In this document: positions 19,359 to 29,441 of the stretch, in pieces
Numbering within the stretch: the stretch's first letter is position 1
Layout: each line of letters opens with the position of its first letter
From: Brucella tritici
GTDB lineage: Bacteria; Pseudomonadota; Alphaproteobacteria; Rhizobiales; Rhizobiaceae
Reading direction: 5' to 3'
DNA length: 64,000 bases
Assembly: GCF_008932295.1 (NCBI RefSeq)
Contig: NZ_WBWA01000006.1
Coordinates: 124,001-188,000, forward strand
The notes under the pieces: generated by a model
Databases searched by the model: none
What the model saw: the letters and a program-made list of their open reading frames with translations, nothing else
Told to the model about the DNA's origin: nothing
Position numbers and translations under genes: made by a program

Positions 19359-20737
19359 CAGCCGTGCCCTTCCTTGGTAAAGGCACCCGACACCATCTTC
19401 TTCTCATGCAGGAAGGCACTGGGTTCTCGACTTCCGACAAAACCGCGCGGTTTCCAGACCATGACCACCACCATGGCAAGGCCGAAGATGAGCATGCGGT
19501 AGAGTTCCGGCGTGAAATCCGGGCCGAAAATCGCTTTCAGGAAGCTCATTTCGCGCAGGATTTCGGTACCGCCGATCATAACAATCGCAGCAATGGCGAT
19601 GCCGACCAGCGAGCCCATGCCACCCAGAACGACGATGGCCAGAATGACGGCGGATTCGAGGAACACGAAGGATTCCGGGCTGACGAAGCCCTGACGCGCG
19701 GCAAAGAAGGAACCGGCAAAACCACCGAACATCGCGCCCGTGGCAAAAGCCGTGAGCTTGGTCGTGGTGGTGTTGATGCCGAGCGAACGGCACGCGATTT
19801 CATCTTCACGCAGTGCTTCCCATGCGCGACCAACCGGCATGCGGCGCAGACGGATGGTAACCCAGGCCGTCAGGAGCGCCAGCAGAAGGATGACGTAATA
19901 GAGGAAGAACTTGTAATGGGCCGCCGAGAAGGTGAGGCCGAAATGGGCCGCGAACCCGTCCTTGCTGGCATTGAAGGGCAGACCAAAGAAGGTAGCCTTG
20001 GCAATTCCCGAAACGCCGAAGGTGCCGCGAGTAACATCTGTCCAGTTGATAAGCACCAGACGGATGATTTCACCGAAGGCAAGCGTCACGATGGCGAGAT
20101 AGTCACCACGCAGACGCAGGACCGGAAAGCCCAGAATGACGCCCCATGTTGCGGCGAGAATACCGGCTATAGGCAGCAGCATCCAGAAGGATAGACCAAA
20201 ATAGGCCGACAACAGCGCATAGGAATAAGCGCCCACTGCATAGAAGGCGACGTAACCCAGATCGAGAAGACCAGCGAGACCCACCACGATGTTGAGGCCC
20301 CAGGCCAGCATCACATAAATGAGGATCTGGACGCCGAAATTATCGACCCATTTGAGCGATCCCTGCCAGCCGAGGAAGGCGACGATCAGGATCGGATAGA
20401 CAAAAAGGAAGGCAACGCCGAGGCGCGAGAAGTTGCGGCGCACGAAAGACGGGCTTTCGACCGCAACGGTCGGCTGCTTGCTCTTGGCAAGCTTGCGCGC
20501 CTCCAGCCATGGCTGTGCAAAGGCAACGAACAGGAAACGGCCAACCGCAGCCAGCGCGACCATGACGGCCAGTGCACCCCAGCGCTGAACAAGCACCAGT
20601 TCGTTGTTGATGTTCTGATCGGTCTTGAAACCGATGATGAGGCAGAAGAGGCCCAGAGCCAGAAGACCGGCGAAAAACCCTTCACGAATGGCCCGGCCAA
20701 AAAGGGAATCCGGGCGTGAACTCGACTGTGCAGCCAT
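19358..20737 (-). CDS. livM: Branched-chain amino acid ABC transporter permease LivM
   Basis: Inner-membrane permease, 459 residues, with many hydrophobic helices. The conserved LivM core is present: GLAGLLDLGYVAFYAVGAY, LRLRGDYLAIVTLAFGEI, and the EAA-like loop GRAWEALREDEIACRSLGIN that contacts the ATPases. It is longer than E. coli LivM because of an N-terminal region (residues 1-110) with extra helices, as is usual in Rhizobiales. The stop overlaps the livG start, and livH ends 2 bases before its ATG, so all are co-translated. Confidence 0.95.
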   Translation of the reverse strand: MAAQSSSRPDSLFGRAIREGFFAGLLALGLFCLIIGFKTDQNINNELVLVQRWGALAVMVALAAVGRFLFVAFAQPWLEARKLAKSKQPTVAVESPSFVRRNFSRLGVAFLFVYPILIVAFLGWQGSLKWVDNFGVQILIYVMLAWGLNIVVGLAGLLDLGYVAFYAVGAYSYALLSAYFGLSFWMLLPIAGILAATWGVILGFPVLRLRGDYLAIVTLAFGEIIRLVLINWTDVTRGTFGVSGIAKATFFGLPFNASKDGFAAHFGLTFSAAHYKFFLYYVILLLALLTAWVTIRLRRMPVGRAWEALREDEIACRSLGINTTTTKLTAFATGAMFGGFAGSFFAARQGFVSPESFVFLESAVILAIVVLGGMGSLVGIAIAAIVMIGGTEILREMSFLKAIFGPDFTPELYRMLIFGLAMVVVMVWKPRGFVGSREPSAFLHEKKMVSGAFTKEGHG

Positions 20738-20739
20738 GA

Positions 20740-21648
20740 TTAAACCTTTTCGACTTCAGGACGGCCAAGAATGCCGGACGGCATGAAGATCAGCACGATA
20801 GCGAGGATCGAAAACGCGGCAACGTCCTTGTAGTCGATCGAGAAATACGCGGACCACAATGCCTCGATGAGACCGATGAGCAAACCACCGACCACAGCGC
20901 CTGGAAGCGAGCCGATGCCGCCCAGAACAGCCGCCGTGAACGCCTTGACGCCGGGGATGAATCCGTCGGCAAAGGAAATCACGCCATAGAAGGAAAGGTA
21001 GAGCGTACCGGCCACCGCCGCGAGCATCGCACCCATCACGAAGGTGAGCGAAATGACACGGTCGACATTGATGCCCAGAAGCGCCGCCATCTTGCGATCC
21101 TGCTCACAGGCACGCTGTGCGCGACCGAGCGAGGTGCGATTGACGATATACCAGAAGATCGTCAGCAGCAGCGCTGTCACCACGATGACCACAACCTGCT
21201 TCAGCGAAATCGTCACATTGGTGCCGAAAATATTGTAGGAACCGTTCAGAAGCTGAGGCACCGGCTTGTTACGCGGCCCCTGCGTCACCTGGACGAAGTT
21301 GGACAAGGCAATCGACATGCCGATAGCCGTGATCAACGGTGCGAGGCGGAACGAACCACGCAGCGGCCGATAGGCCACGCGCTCGATCGTCCAGCTCCAC
21401 AACCCCGTCAGCAACATGGCGACGACCATCATCAGAAGAAGCATCAGCGCAATCGGCAATGCTCCAATGAAGGTTGTGATGATGAGAAAAACAATCAGCG
21501 CTATGAAGGCGCCGAGCATGAAGACATCGCCATGAGCAAAGTTGATCATGCCGATAATGCCGTAGACCATCGTGTAGCCGATGGCGATCAGGCCATAGAT
21601 CGAGCCGAGCGCGAGCCCGTTGATCACCTGCTGGAAGAAATATTCCAT
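20740..21648 (-). CDS. livH: Branched-chain amino acid ABC transporter permease LivH
   Basis: Inner-membrane permease, 302 residues, first gene of the liv operon. It carries the LivH opening FFQQVINGLALGSIYGLIAIGYTMVYGIIGMINFAHGD (given here only as landmarks FFQQVINGLALGS and MINFAHGD), the loop GRAQRACEQDRKMAALLGIN and the end LIFMPSGILGRPEVEKV. The ATG at 21648 begins the conserved MEYF; another at 21663 adds MGGFS and is equally open, with neither having a strong ribosome binding site. Upstream is a 290-bp region containing a palindrome. Confidence 0.94.
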   Translation of the reverse strand: MEYFFQQVINGLALGSIYGLIAIGYTMVYGIIGMINFAHGDVFMLGAFIALIVFLIITTFIGALPIALMLLLMMVVAMLLTGLWSWTIERVAYRPLRGSFRLAPLITAIGMSIALSNFVQVTQGPRNKPVPQLLNGSYNIFGTNVTISLKQVVVIVVTALLLTIFWYIVNRTSLGRAQRACEQDRKMAALLGINVDRVISLTFVMGAMLAAVAGTLYLSFYGVISFADGFIPGVKAFTAAVLGGIGSLPGAVVGGLLIGLIEALWSAYFSIDYKDVAAFSILAIVLIFMPSGILGRPEVEKV

Positions 21649-21762
21649 CGAGAAGCCACCCATTTTACCGCCCGGGATTTTTTTGACGCATCTTTATTTC
21701 GTGCGCCTTCATTTTTTTCCCGGCTCTTTACACCTAACGGCTGTATAGAGGAATGCAACCCC

Positions 21763-21781
21763 CTTTTGTCTCAGACAAAAG
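21763..21781. promoter_or_regulatory. Palindrome upstream of livH
   Basis: CTTTTGTC-TCA-GACAAAAG, a perfect 8-3-8 inverted repeat 115 bases before the livH start. It lacks a following T run on the plus strand, so it is more likely an operator or leader hairpin than a terminator for another gene. Confidence 0.4.
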
Positions 21782-21939
21782 ACTAAGGGTATCATCCTTC
21801 CACAAACTAGTTATGTCCCCTACTAAACGTCCTGTATATGTTTTTTTCTCCTACCCAGGACGCCTTATTCCACATTTTCTGCATGGCTCGAAAGCCAAAA
21901 AATTGGGAGCCAGTAATAAAATTACCAGCCGTACCCACT

Positions 21940-22953
21940 TTACGCGACCGTAAACCCGTGTGCAAAGGGATCGCGATCATCGATGAAGATCGTATTATAT
22001 CCCGTCATGCGTGCCCAGCCTGCAATTGAAGGGATAATCGCCGGTAATGTGCGATCCTGCCCCACAACTTCCGCAGCGCGCTCAACGCGGCCGTGGAAAA
22101 GCGATCCGATGATGGATTCATGCACGAACTCATCGCCGGGCTTCAGCTTGCCCTTGGCAGCCAGTTGCGCCATGCGCGCAGACGTACCCGTTCCGCATGG
22201 CGAACGGTCGATTGCCTTGTCGCCGTAGAAGACCGCATTGCGGGCATGCGCTTCTGGGTGTTTCGGCTTGCCGGTCCACAGAATATGGCTCAGACGGTTG
22301 ATATCAGGCAGCAGCGGATGCTGGAACTTGTACTTCTCGTTCAGCCGCTGGCGCAGGATCGGGCTCCAGGCAATCAGCTGCAAAGCGGAATAATCTTCCA
22401 TATCCGTGTAATTTTCTTGCGGCTCGACGATAGCGTAGAAATTGCCGCCATAGGCCACATCGACCTTGATAGTGCCAAGGTCCGGGCACTCGACTTCAAG
22501 CCCTTCGGCATAAAGGAAAGCCGGAACATTGGTGAGACGAACCCGCTCGACATACTGGCCGTTCTGCTCATATTCGATCGCCACCAGACCGGCAGGCGTA
22601 TCGAGATTGAGCTTGCCCGGCGTCTTCGGCGTCACCAGCCCCTGTTCTATAGCCATCGTCACGGTTCCGATCGTGCCGTGACCGCACATCGGCAGGCAGC
22701 CGGACGTTTCGATGAACAGCACCGCGACATCGCAATCGGGGCGCGTCGGCGGATAGAGGATAGAACCGGACATCATGTCGTGGCCGCGCGGCTCGAACAT
22801 CAGGCCAGTGCGGATCCAGTCGTACTCGCGCAGAAAATGCGCGCGCTTTTCCATCATGGTCGAACCTTCAAGGTTCGGCCCGCCGCCAGCCACCAGACGC
22901 ACGGGGTTGCCGCATGTATGTCCGTCGACGCAGAAGAAGGAATGTCTTGCCAT
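21940..22953 (-). CDS. hypE: 4-hydroxyproline 2-epimerase (proline racemase family, PrpA-type)
   Basis: Cofactor-independent epimerase that converts trans-4-hydroxy-L-proline to cis-4-hydroxy-D-proline in the cytoplasm. The 337-residue protein has both catalytic cysteines, Cys90 in CLPMCGHGT and Cys253 in SPCGTGTSA, as in the Brucella protein known as PrpA, which has also been described as a B-cell mitogen. The start MARHSFFCVDGHTCGNPVR is the family's. It begins 5 bases after the FAD oxidase stop, so the two form one operon that encodes the first two steps of hydroxyproline breakdown. Confidence 0.94.
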   Translation of the reverse strand: MARHSFFCVDGHTCGNPVRLVAGGGPNLEGSTMMEKRAHFLREYDWIRTGLMFEPRGHDMMSGSILYPPTRPDCDVAVLFIETSGCLPMCGHGTIGTVTMAIEQGLVTPKTPGKLNLDTPAGLVAIEYEQNGQYVERVRLTNVPAFLYAEGLEVECPDLGTIKVDVAYGGNFYAIVEPQENYTDMEDYSALQLIAWSPILRQRLNEKYKFQHPLLPDINRLSHILWTGKPKHPEAHARNAVFYGDKAIDRSPCGTGTSARMAQLAAKGKLKPGDEFVHESIIGSLFHGRVERAAEVVGQDRTLPAIIPSIAGWARMTGYNTIFIDDRDPFAHGFTVA

Positions 22954-22958
22954 GATGG

Positions 22959-24221
22959 TCAGTTCCGAAAACGTTGTGGCTTGAAAGGTTCAATGTCGAT
23001 TGCAGGCGCGGCCCCTGTGATGAGGTCACGGATAAGTCGCCCGGTCGCAGCCGACTGTGTGAGGCCAAGATGGCCGTGGCCGAAGCCGTAATAGATATTC
23101 CCGCCTGCCGAAGCCCTGCCGATAACCGGCACGGAATCCGGCATCGATGGCCGATAGCCCATCCATTGTCGCCCGCCCTCGGTGCGCAACCCCGGCAGGA
23201 ACATGGACGCTTTCTTTAGCATGGCTTCGGATCGCGCGAAATTGGGCGGCAGGTCAAGCCCGCCGAACTCTACCGCGCCGCCGACACGCAGGCCGGTTTC
23301 CATCGGCGTGACGACAAAACCGTGACCGGGGAATGTCAGCTGGCGCTTCACATCGAAACTGCCGACCGGCAATGTGGTATTATAGCCGCGCTCGGTGTCG
23401 AGCGGCACTGCATCGCCAAACCCCTTGGCAAGATCGCGTGACCAGGCGCCGGCCATCAGGACAAGATGTGCTGCCCCGATTTCAGTCCCATCTTCCAGAC
23501 GAACGCTCGCGCCGCCATTGCCGGGTCTTGCATTCATGACCCTGGCCTGAAGGAAGCGCGCGCCCTTGCTTTCGGCATAAGCCCAGATCGCCTTGCCGAA
23601 CAGTTTCGGATCGCTGACATTCTTCCAGCCGGGTACGAAAGTACCGGCAACGAAACGCGGGCTCAGGCCGGGCTGCAATTCGGCAAGTCGGTCGCCGCGG
23701 ACATGCTCGCAGGCAATTCCGGCCTGTTCGCGAACGTCCCAGCCCGGCTGAGAGGCAGCAAGTTCGGCTTCGCTTTCATAAAGCTCCAGATTGCCGTTTT
23801 CGCGCAGCCTGTCACGCAGCCCTGCCCTGTCGATCAGCGCCATCATCTCGCTGCCGGCGAGACGCATGATATCGGCCTGCGCAACTGCGGTTTTCGCCAG
23901 CGCATCCGCGCTGCTCGCGCGCCAGAACCGGTAAAGCCACGGTACCATCTTGGGAAAATAGGAAGGACGGATCGTAAAAGGCCCGAGCGGGTCCATCAGC
24001 CAGCCCGGCACCTTGCGCATGACGCCCTTGGACGCCAGCGGCAGAATGTCGGAAAAAGCAAGCGCCGCCGCATTGCCTGAACTGGTTTCCTCGCAAATGC
24101 CGGTTCTGTCGATGACCAGAACCTGACGCCCCGCCTCGGCAAGCAAGGCGGCAGTGGCGACGCCAACAATACCGCCACCGATTATGAGAATATCCTGCTG
24201 ACCCTGCGGATCAGATTTCAT
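22959..24221 (-). CDS. FAD-dependent D-amino acid oxidoreductase, probably cis-4-hydroxy-D-proline oxidase
   Basis: A 420-residue DAO-family flavoprotein. The FAD-binding Rossmann motif is at the N-terminus (ILIIGGGIVGVATAALLAEAG), DadA-like features follow (SSGNAAALAFSDILPLA), and the C-terminal GYRPSMPDSVPVIGRA and YYGFGHGHLGLTQS are typical. Encoded directly upstream of the 4-hydroxyproline epimerase, it most likely oxidises cis-4-hydroxy-D-proline to the pyrroline carboxylate; generic D-amino acid dehydrogenase remains possible. ATG at 24221 with GGGAG ten bases upstream. Divergent from a GntR regulator. Confidence 0.9.
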   Translation of the reverse strand: MKSDPQGQQDILIIGGGIVGVATAALLAEAGRQVLVIDRTGICEETSSGNAAALAFSDILPLASKGVMRKVPGWLMDPLGPFTIRPSYFPKMVPWLYRFWRASSADALAKTAVAQADIMRLAGSEMMALIDRAGLRDRLRENGNLELYESEAELAASQPGWDVREQAGIACEHVRGDRLAELQPGLSPRFVAGTFVPGWKNVSDPKLFGKAIWAYAESKGARFLQARVMNARPGNGGASVRLEDGTEIGAAHLVLMAGAWSRDLAKGFGDAVPLDTERGYNTTLPVGSFDVKRQLTFPGHGFVVTPMETGLRVGGAVEFGGLDLPPNFARSEAMLKKASMFLPGLRTEGGRQWMGYRPSMPDSVPVIGRASAGGNIYYGFGHGHLGLTQSAATGRLIRDLITGAAPAIDIEPFKPQRFRN

Positions 24222-24437
24222 CTTGTGCGGCTCCCAACCGATTCATTCTTACCCGTACCCCTGCCAAAGAACCGGGCAATCTCCACGCTTCAGGCAATTG
24301 GCATTCAGTATGTTCAATGCCAGCCGTCCGGCTCTGTCCATCGATTTTTTGGAATGACACTGTGCTGAAAACTCGCCATCGCTTGAAAAAGCCACAAAGG
24401 CAGATTTAGGGAACGACCAGCGCAAATCACACCATAT

Positions 24438-24458
24438 TGATATATCAGAGATATATCT
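24438..24458. promoter_or_regulatory. Twin palindromes, candidate GntR operators
   Basis: TGATATATCA (24438-24447) and AGATATATCT (24449-24458), two 10-bp self-complementary sites one base apart, in the 285-bp gap between the hydroxyproline operon and the divergent GntR gene. Near-identical half sites suggest cooperative binding of an FCD-type regulator. Confidence 0.6.
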
Positions 24459-24506
24459 GTAAGATTGCACTATGTCAATCGTCGTAACCACAAGGCATAG
24501 ACCGGC

Positions 24507-25202
24507 ATGGAAGAAACGAACGTTCGAGACAGGCTGACGCGGAGCCCGGCAAACATGCCGCAGGCGACCATGGACAGCTGGGGTAGCGAAAGCCTTGCCG
24601 AGCAGGCCTATCGCATTCTGGAACGTTCCATCGTCACGCTGGAACTGGAACCCGGCACTGTCGTCAACGAGCGCACGCTGATCGAACTTACCGGCATGGG
24701 CCGCACGCCCATGCGCGAGGCCATTCAACGGCTCGCCTGGGAAGGCCTTGTGGAAGTGCGTCCGCGCTCCGGTATCGCCATCGCAGCCATCGACCCGAAG
24801 GATTTCATCAAGGTGCTGGACGCACGCGAAGGTGTTGAGCGCGTTCTGGCGCGTGATGCCGCTCGCTTCGGCAGCCCCCGCGACTATGAACGGCTTGAAG
24901 CTGCCGCAGCCGCCATGCGGCAGGCGATCCCGAACGAGGATGTGGCGCTGTTTCTCGATGCCGACAAGGCATTCGACATTGTTCTGGGTGCGGCAGCGAG
25001 CAATCCCTATGCCGCGCGCATTGCAGCGCCTCTGCAAACCCACAGTCGTCGTTTCTGGTTCCGTCTTCGCCCGTCGACCGGCATTGCGGGCTCGGCCAAT
25101 GCGCATGCGACACTGATCGAGGCGATCATCTCCCGCCAACCGGAGCGGGCCAGCGATACGGCCACCGAACTGATGGCCTATCTGCGCACCCTTGCGCCGT
25201 GA
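24507..25202 (+). CDS. GntR-family (FCD) transcriptional regulator, likely of hydroxyproline catabolism
   Basis: A 231-residue regulator. The N-terminal winged helix (LAEQAYRILERSIVTLELEPG, then GRTPMREAIQRLAWEGLVEV) is followed by an all-helical FCD ligand-binding domain (about residues 95-225, ending HATLIEAIISRQPERASD). Divergent transcription from the epimerase/oxidase operon and the shared palindromes point to control of that operon, with hydroxyproline or an intermediate as ligand. That is inference from context. Confidence 0.9.
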   Translation: MEETNVRDRLTRSPANMPQATMDSWGSESLAEQAYRILERSIVTLELEPGTVVNERTLIELTGMGRTPMREAIQRLAWEGLVEVRPRSGIAIAAIDPKDFIKVLDAREGVERVLARDAARFGSPRDYERLEAAAAAMRQAIPNEDVALFLDADKAFDIVLGAAASNPYAARIAAPLQTHSRRFWFRLRPSTGIAGSANAHATLIEAIISRQPERASDTATELMAYLRTLAP

Positions 25203-25229
25203 TTCGCGACGCCGGACATCCAACAGCGA

Positions 25230-25445
25230 TCAACGTGCCCGCAAGGATCGCCGCGACCGCTCATTAGCCCGAACACCCGTCGCTGCTATAGGGTTGGTAC
25301 TGAAGATCAGGCCGTCATCCGTATTCACGCCATTCAAGGCGCGCGCATAGGCGTGGCGTGTTCCACGCTCCATATATTTTACCTGTAACGACACAATAGA
25401 AAGAACGGCGCAGAGGCCTATCGCTGCATGAGATGAATGTTGCAT
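25230..25445 (-). CDS. Doubtful small hypothetical protein
   Basis: A 71-residue frame, MQHSSHAAIGLCAVLSIVSL at the start, with a short hydrophobic N-terminus followed by a polar, Arg-rich end. The ATG at 25445 has GGGAG eight bases upstream, the only support. I recognise no family. It starts next to the family C repeat and could equally be chance. Confidence 0.25.
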   Translation of the reverse strand: MQHSSHAAIGLCAVLSIVSLQVKYMERGTRHAYARALNGVNTDDGLIFSTNPIAATGVRANERSRRSLRAR

Positions 25446-25488
25446 CTCAACCACTCCCGTCCGGGGTTCCAGGATTAATTTCGGGGCC

Positions 25489-25654
25489 AGTGGATTGAAT
25501 TTGACGTTTGATACCCGTCCGATATGGATCCCGTTTCAAACGTCAAATTCGAAAAATCCACTAGAGTCATAAAATTACTGGTGGTCTTTTGCTTCCGGCA
25601 TTTGCTCAGCGCACATATCCGAGGGATGCAAATGTCGGAAACAGACCCCTAGTG
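25489..25654. repeat. Family C repeat, expanded form
   Basis: The left part (25489-25525) begins AGTGGATTGAATTTGACG and runs to CGTCCGATAT. The right part (25610-25649) carries GGGATGCAAATGTCGGAA and ends ACAGACCCCTA. Both match the two halves of the single element at 41944-42031, read in the opposite direction. Here about 84 bp separate the halves, including an inverted copy of the left arm (TCAAACGTCAAATTC, 25536-25550, then AATCCACT) and an inverted partner for the right arm (TTCCGGCATTTGC, 25593-25605). Confidence 0.7.
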
Positions 25655-25735
25655 GACTGTTCGGCTGCGACCGAAAAAAGGCGCGGTACGTCCAATTTCA
25701 AGACGTTCCTTCACGACGCCGTGATTCCAAAAAAT

Positions 25736-25763
25736 AAAAGCCGAAGCGTGAACTTCGGCTTTT
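25736..25763 (-). terminator. Rho-independent terminator after the MarR gene
   Basis: AAAAGCCGAAG / CTTCGGCTTTT stem with a 6-nt loop; on the minus strand the T run continues as TTTTATTTTTT. Confidence 0.88.
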
Positions 25764-25790
25764 GGATATCGTAAGGACTGACGAACCCCT

Positions 25791-26228
25791 TCAGTGGGTC
25801 TTGTTCATCGAATCCGACATTTTGCGAAGTACGTTGAGCGCAATGCTCAGCTCCTCATCGCTCACGCCCTCCAGAAGGTCTTCGCGAACGTCACCAGCAA
25901 GCTTCACGACCTGCTCAGCCAGAATCTTGCCTTCTGCCGTCATCACCACTCGCTTCGCGCGACGGTCGCCCTGAACCGTCTGACGTTCAATGAACGACTG
26001 CCGCTCCAGACCATCGAGCAGGCGCACCATGGTCGCATTCTCGATCTCCAGCGCTTCAGCCAGTTCCTTCTGGTAAAGCCCTTCCTGTTCCATCAAGGCA
26101 AGCAGGGTGCGCGCTCTGGCCAACGTCAGGCCACGCTCTTTCACACGTGCGTCGAAGACGGTGCGAAGCCTGCGATTAACCTTCGCCATGGCATCAATCA
26201 TTTCAGCTTTGAGATCTGCCGTATCCAT
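25791..26228 (-). CDS. MarR-family transcriptional regulator
   Basis: A 145-residue winged-helix regulator. The family core is visible: LTLARARTLLALMEQEGLYQ, KELAEALEIENATMVRLLDGLE for the recognition helix, and the wing DRRAKRVVMTAEG. There is no Cys in the usual OhrR redox position, so peroxide sensing is unlikely. The palindrome at 26245-26258 overlaps its promoter and suggests autoregulation. No obvious target gene is adjacent; the upstream neighbour is the atp operon, oriented the same way but behind a terminator. Confidence 0.9.
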   Translation of the reverse strand: MDTADLKAEMIDAMAKVNRRLRTVFDARVKERGLTLARARTLLALMEQEGLYQKELAEALEIENATMVRLLDGLERQSFIERQTVQGDRRAKRVVMTAEGKILAEQVVKLAGDVREDLLEGVSDEELSIALNVLRKMSDSMNKTH

Positions 26229-26244
26229 GCCAATCGCCTTATAT

Positions 26245-26258
26245 ATTAGTAAACTAAT
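26245..26258. promoter_or_regulatory. Candidate MarR operator
   Basis: ATTAGT-AA-ACTAAT, a perfect palindrome 16 bases upstream of the MarR start codon, of the size and AT content usual for MarR sites. It is embedded in TATATTAGTAAACTAATGATTA. Confidence 0.6.
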
Positions 26259-26394
26259 GATTATGGATTTGGATAAATCGCTGGCGAACTATTTTCAAGC
26301 GAACTTCCTGAACTCACGCAAGCGTGATGGGATTTGGCGCCAATATGACAGTTCTGCGAACAAATTCACTGCGGAGCGGGTGATCTGAAAAAGA

Positions 26395-26418
26395 AAAAGC
26401 GGGCCAAAGCCCGCTTTT
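26395..26418 (-). terminator. Rho-independent terminator of the atp operon
   Basis: AAAAGCGGGC / GCCCGCTTTT stem with a 4-nt loop, then TTTTTCTTTTT on the minus strand, 25 bases past atpC. Confidence 0.9.
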
Positions 26419-26443
26419 CCGAAAAACGATAAACTGCTGCCGA

Positions 26444-26851
26444 TCAGGCTGGCATGATCGTTCCCTGCAGCGTCATCAACTGATGCAGGAAGATTTCAGC
26501 CTTGGTGCGGTGTTCGTTCGACGAAGCATCGTCCAGAGCCTGGCGGGCATGATCGATACGGCGCTGAATATCCGCCGGATCGATATCGTCCACATGAGTC
26601 GCCGATTCGGCCAGAACGGTGCAGCCCTGCGGAGTAATATCGGCGAAACCGCCAAAGACTACGTAGGAGTCGGACTTGCCGTCGGCAAGCTTCACCGAAA
26701 CGACACCCGGCATGATCGTCGTCATCAGCGGCGAATGACCGGCGAGAGCCGTCAGATAGCCTTCGCTACCCGGAATGACGACTTCCGTCACCTGCGCGGA
26801 AAGCAGGAGCCGTTCAGGCGACACGAGTTCGAATTGGAAAGCTTGAGCCAT
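26444..26851 (-). CDS. atpC: ATP synthase F1 epsilon subunit
   Basis: A 135-residue central-stalk subunit that couples rotation to catalysis and can inhibit ATP hydrolysis. Typical start FQFELVSPERLLLSAQVTEV and GSEGYLTALAGHSPLMTTIMPG; the C-terminal helices are shortened, as in other alphaproteobacteria. An in-frame GTG at 26860 precedes the ATG by three codons; the ATG is kept because it gives the known family length. It is last in atpHAGDC and separated from atpD by 117 bases containing a palindromic repeat. Confidence 0.96.
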   Translation of the reverse strand: MAQAFQFELVSPERLLLSAQVTEVVIPGSEGYLTALAGHSPLMTTIMPGVVSVKLADGKSDSYVVFGGFADITPQGCTVLAESATHVDDIDPADIQRRIDHARQALDDASSNEHRTKAEIFLHQLMTLQGTIMPA

Positions 26852-26870
26852 GGTTCTCACTTGAATTCAA

Positions 26871-26911
26871 AAGCATGAACCCGAAAACGGTTTCCGGAAA
26901 AGATCATGCTT
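26871..26911. repeat. REP-like palindrome inside the atp operon
   Basis: Outer arms AAGCATGA / TCATGCTT with CCCGAAAACGG / TTTCCGGAAAAG inside. It lies in the transcribed gap between atpD and atpC and would fold as a hairpin in the mRNA. Confidence 0.7.
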
Positions 26912-26968
26912 AAACAAAATGATTGGCTTTCACGGCGGGCCTTGCGGCCCACCGGGAAATTCAATTCA

Positions 26969-29420
<2,452 letters not shown>

Positions 29421-29441
29421 CCGTTCATCCCGTCACAAAAT

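Larger units (their letters stand above)
25203..25790. other. 588-bp intergenic region with repeats
   Basis: Between the GntR and MarR genes. It contains an expanded family C repeat (25489-25654), the MarR terminator (25736-25763) and one doubtful short reading frame (25230-25445, minus). Nothing else is supported. Confidence 0.6.

Noticed and set aside
25589-25774. A 61-codon plus-strand frame in the GntR-MarR gap
   Set aside because: It is made mostly of repeat and terminator sequence.
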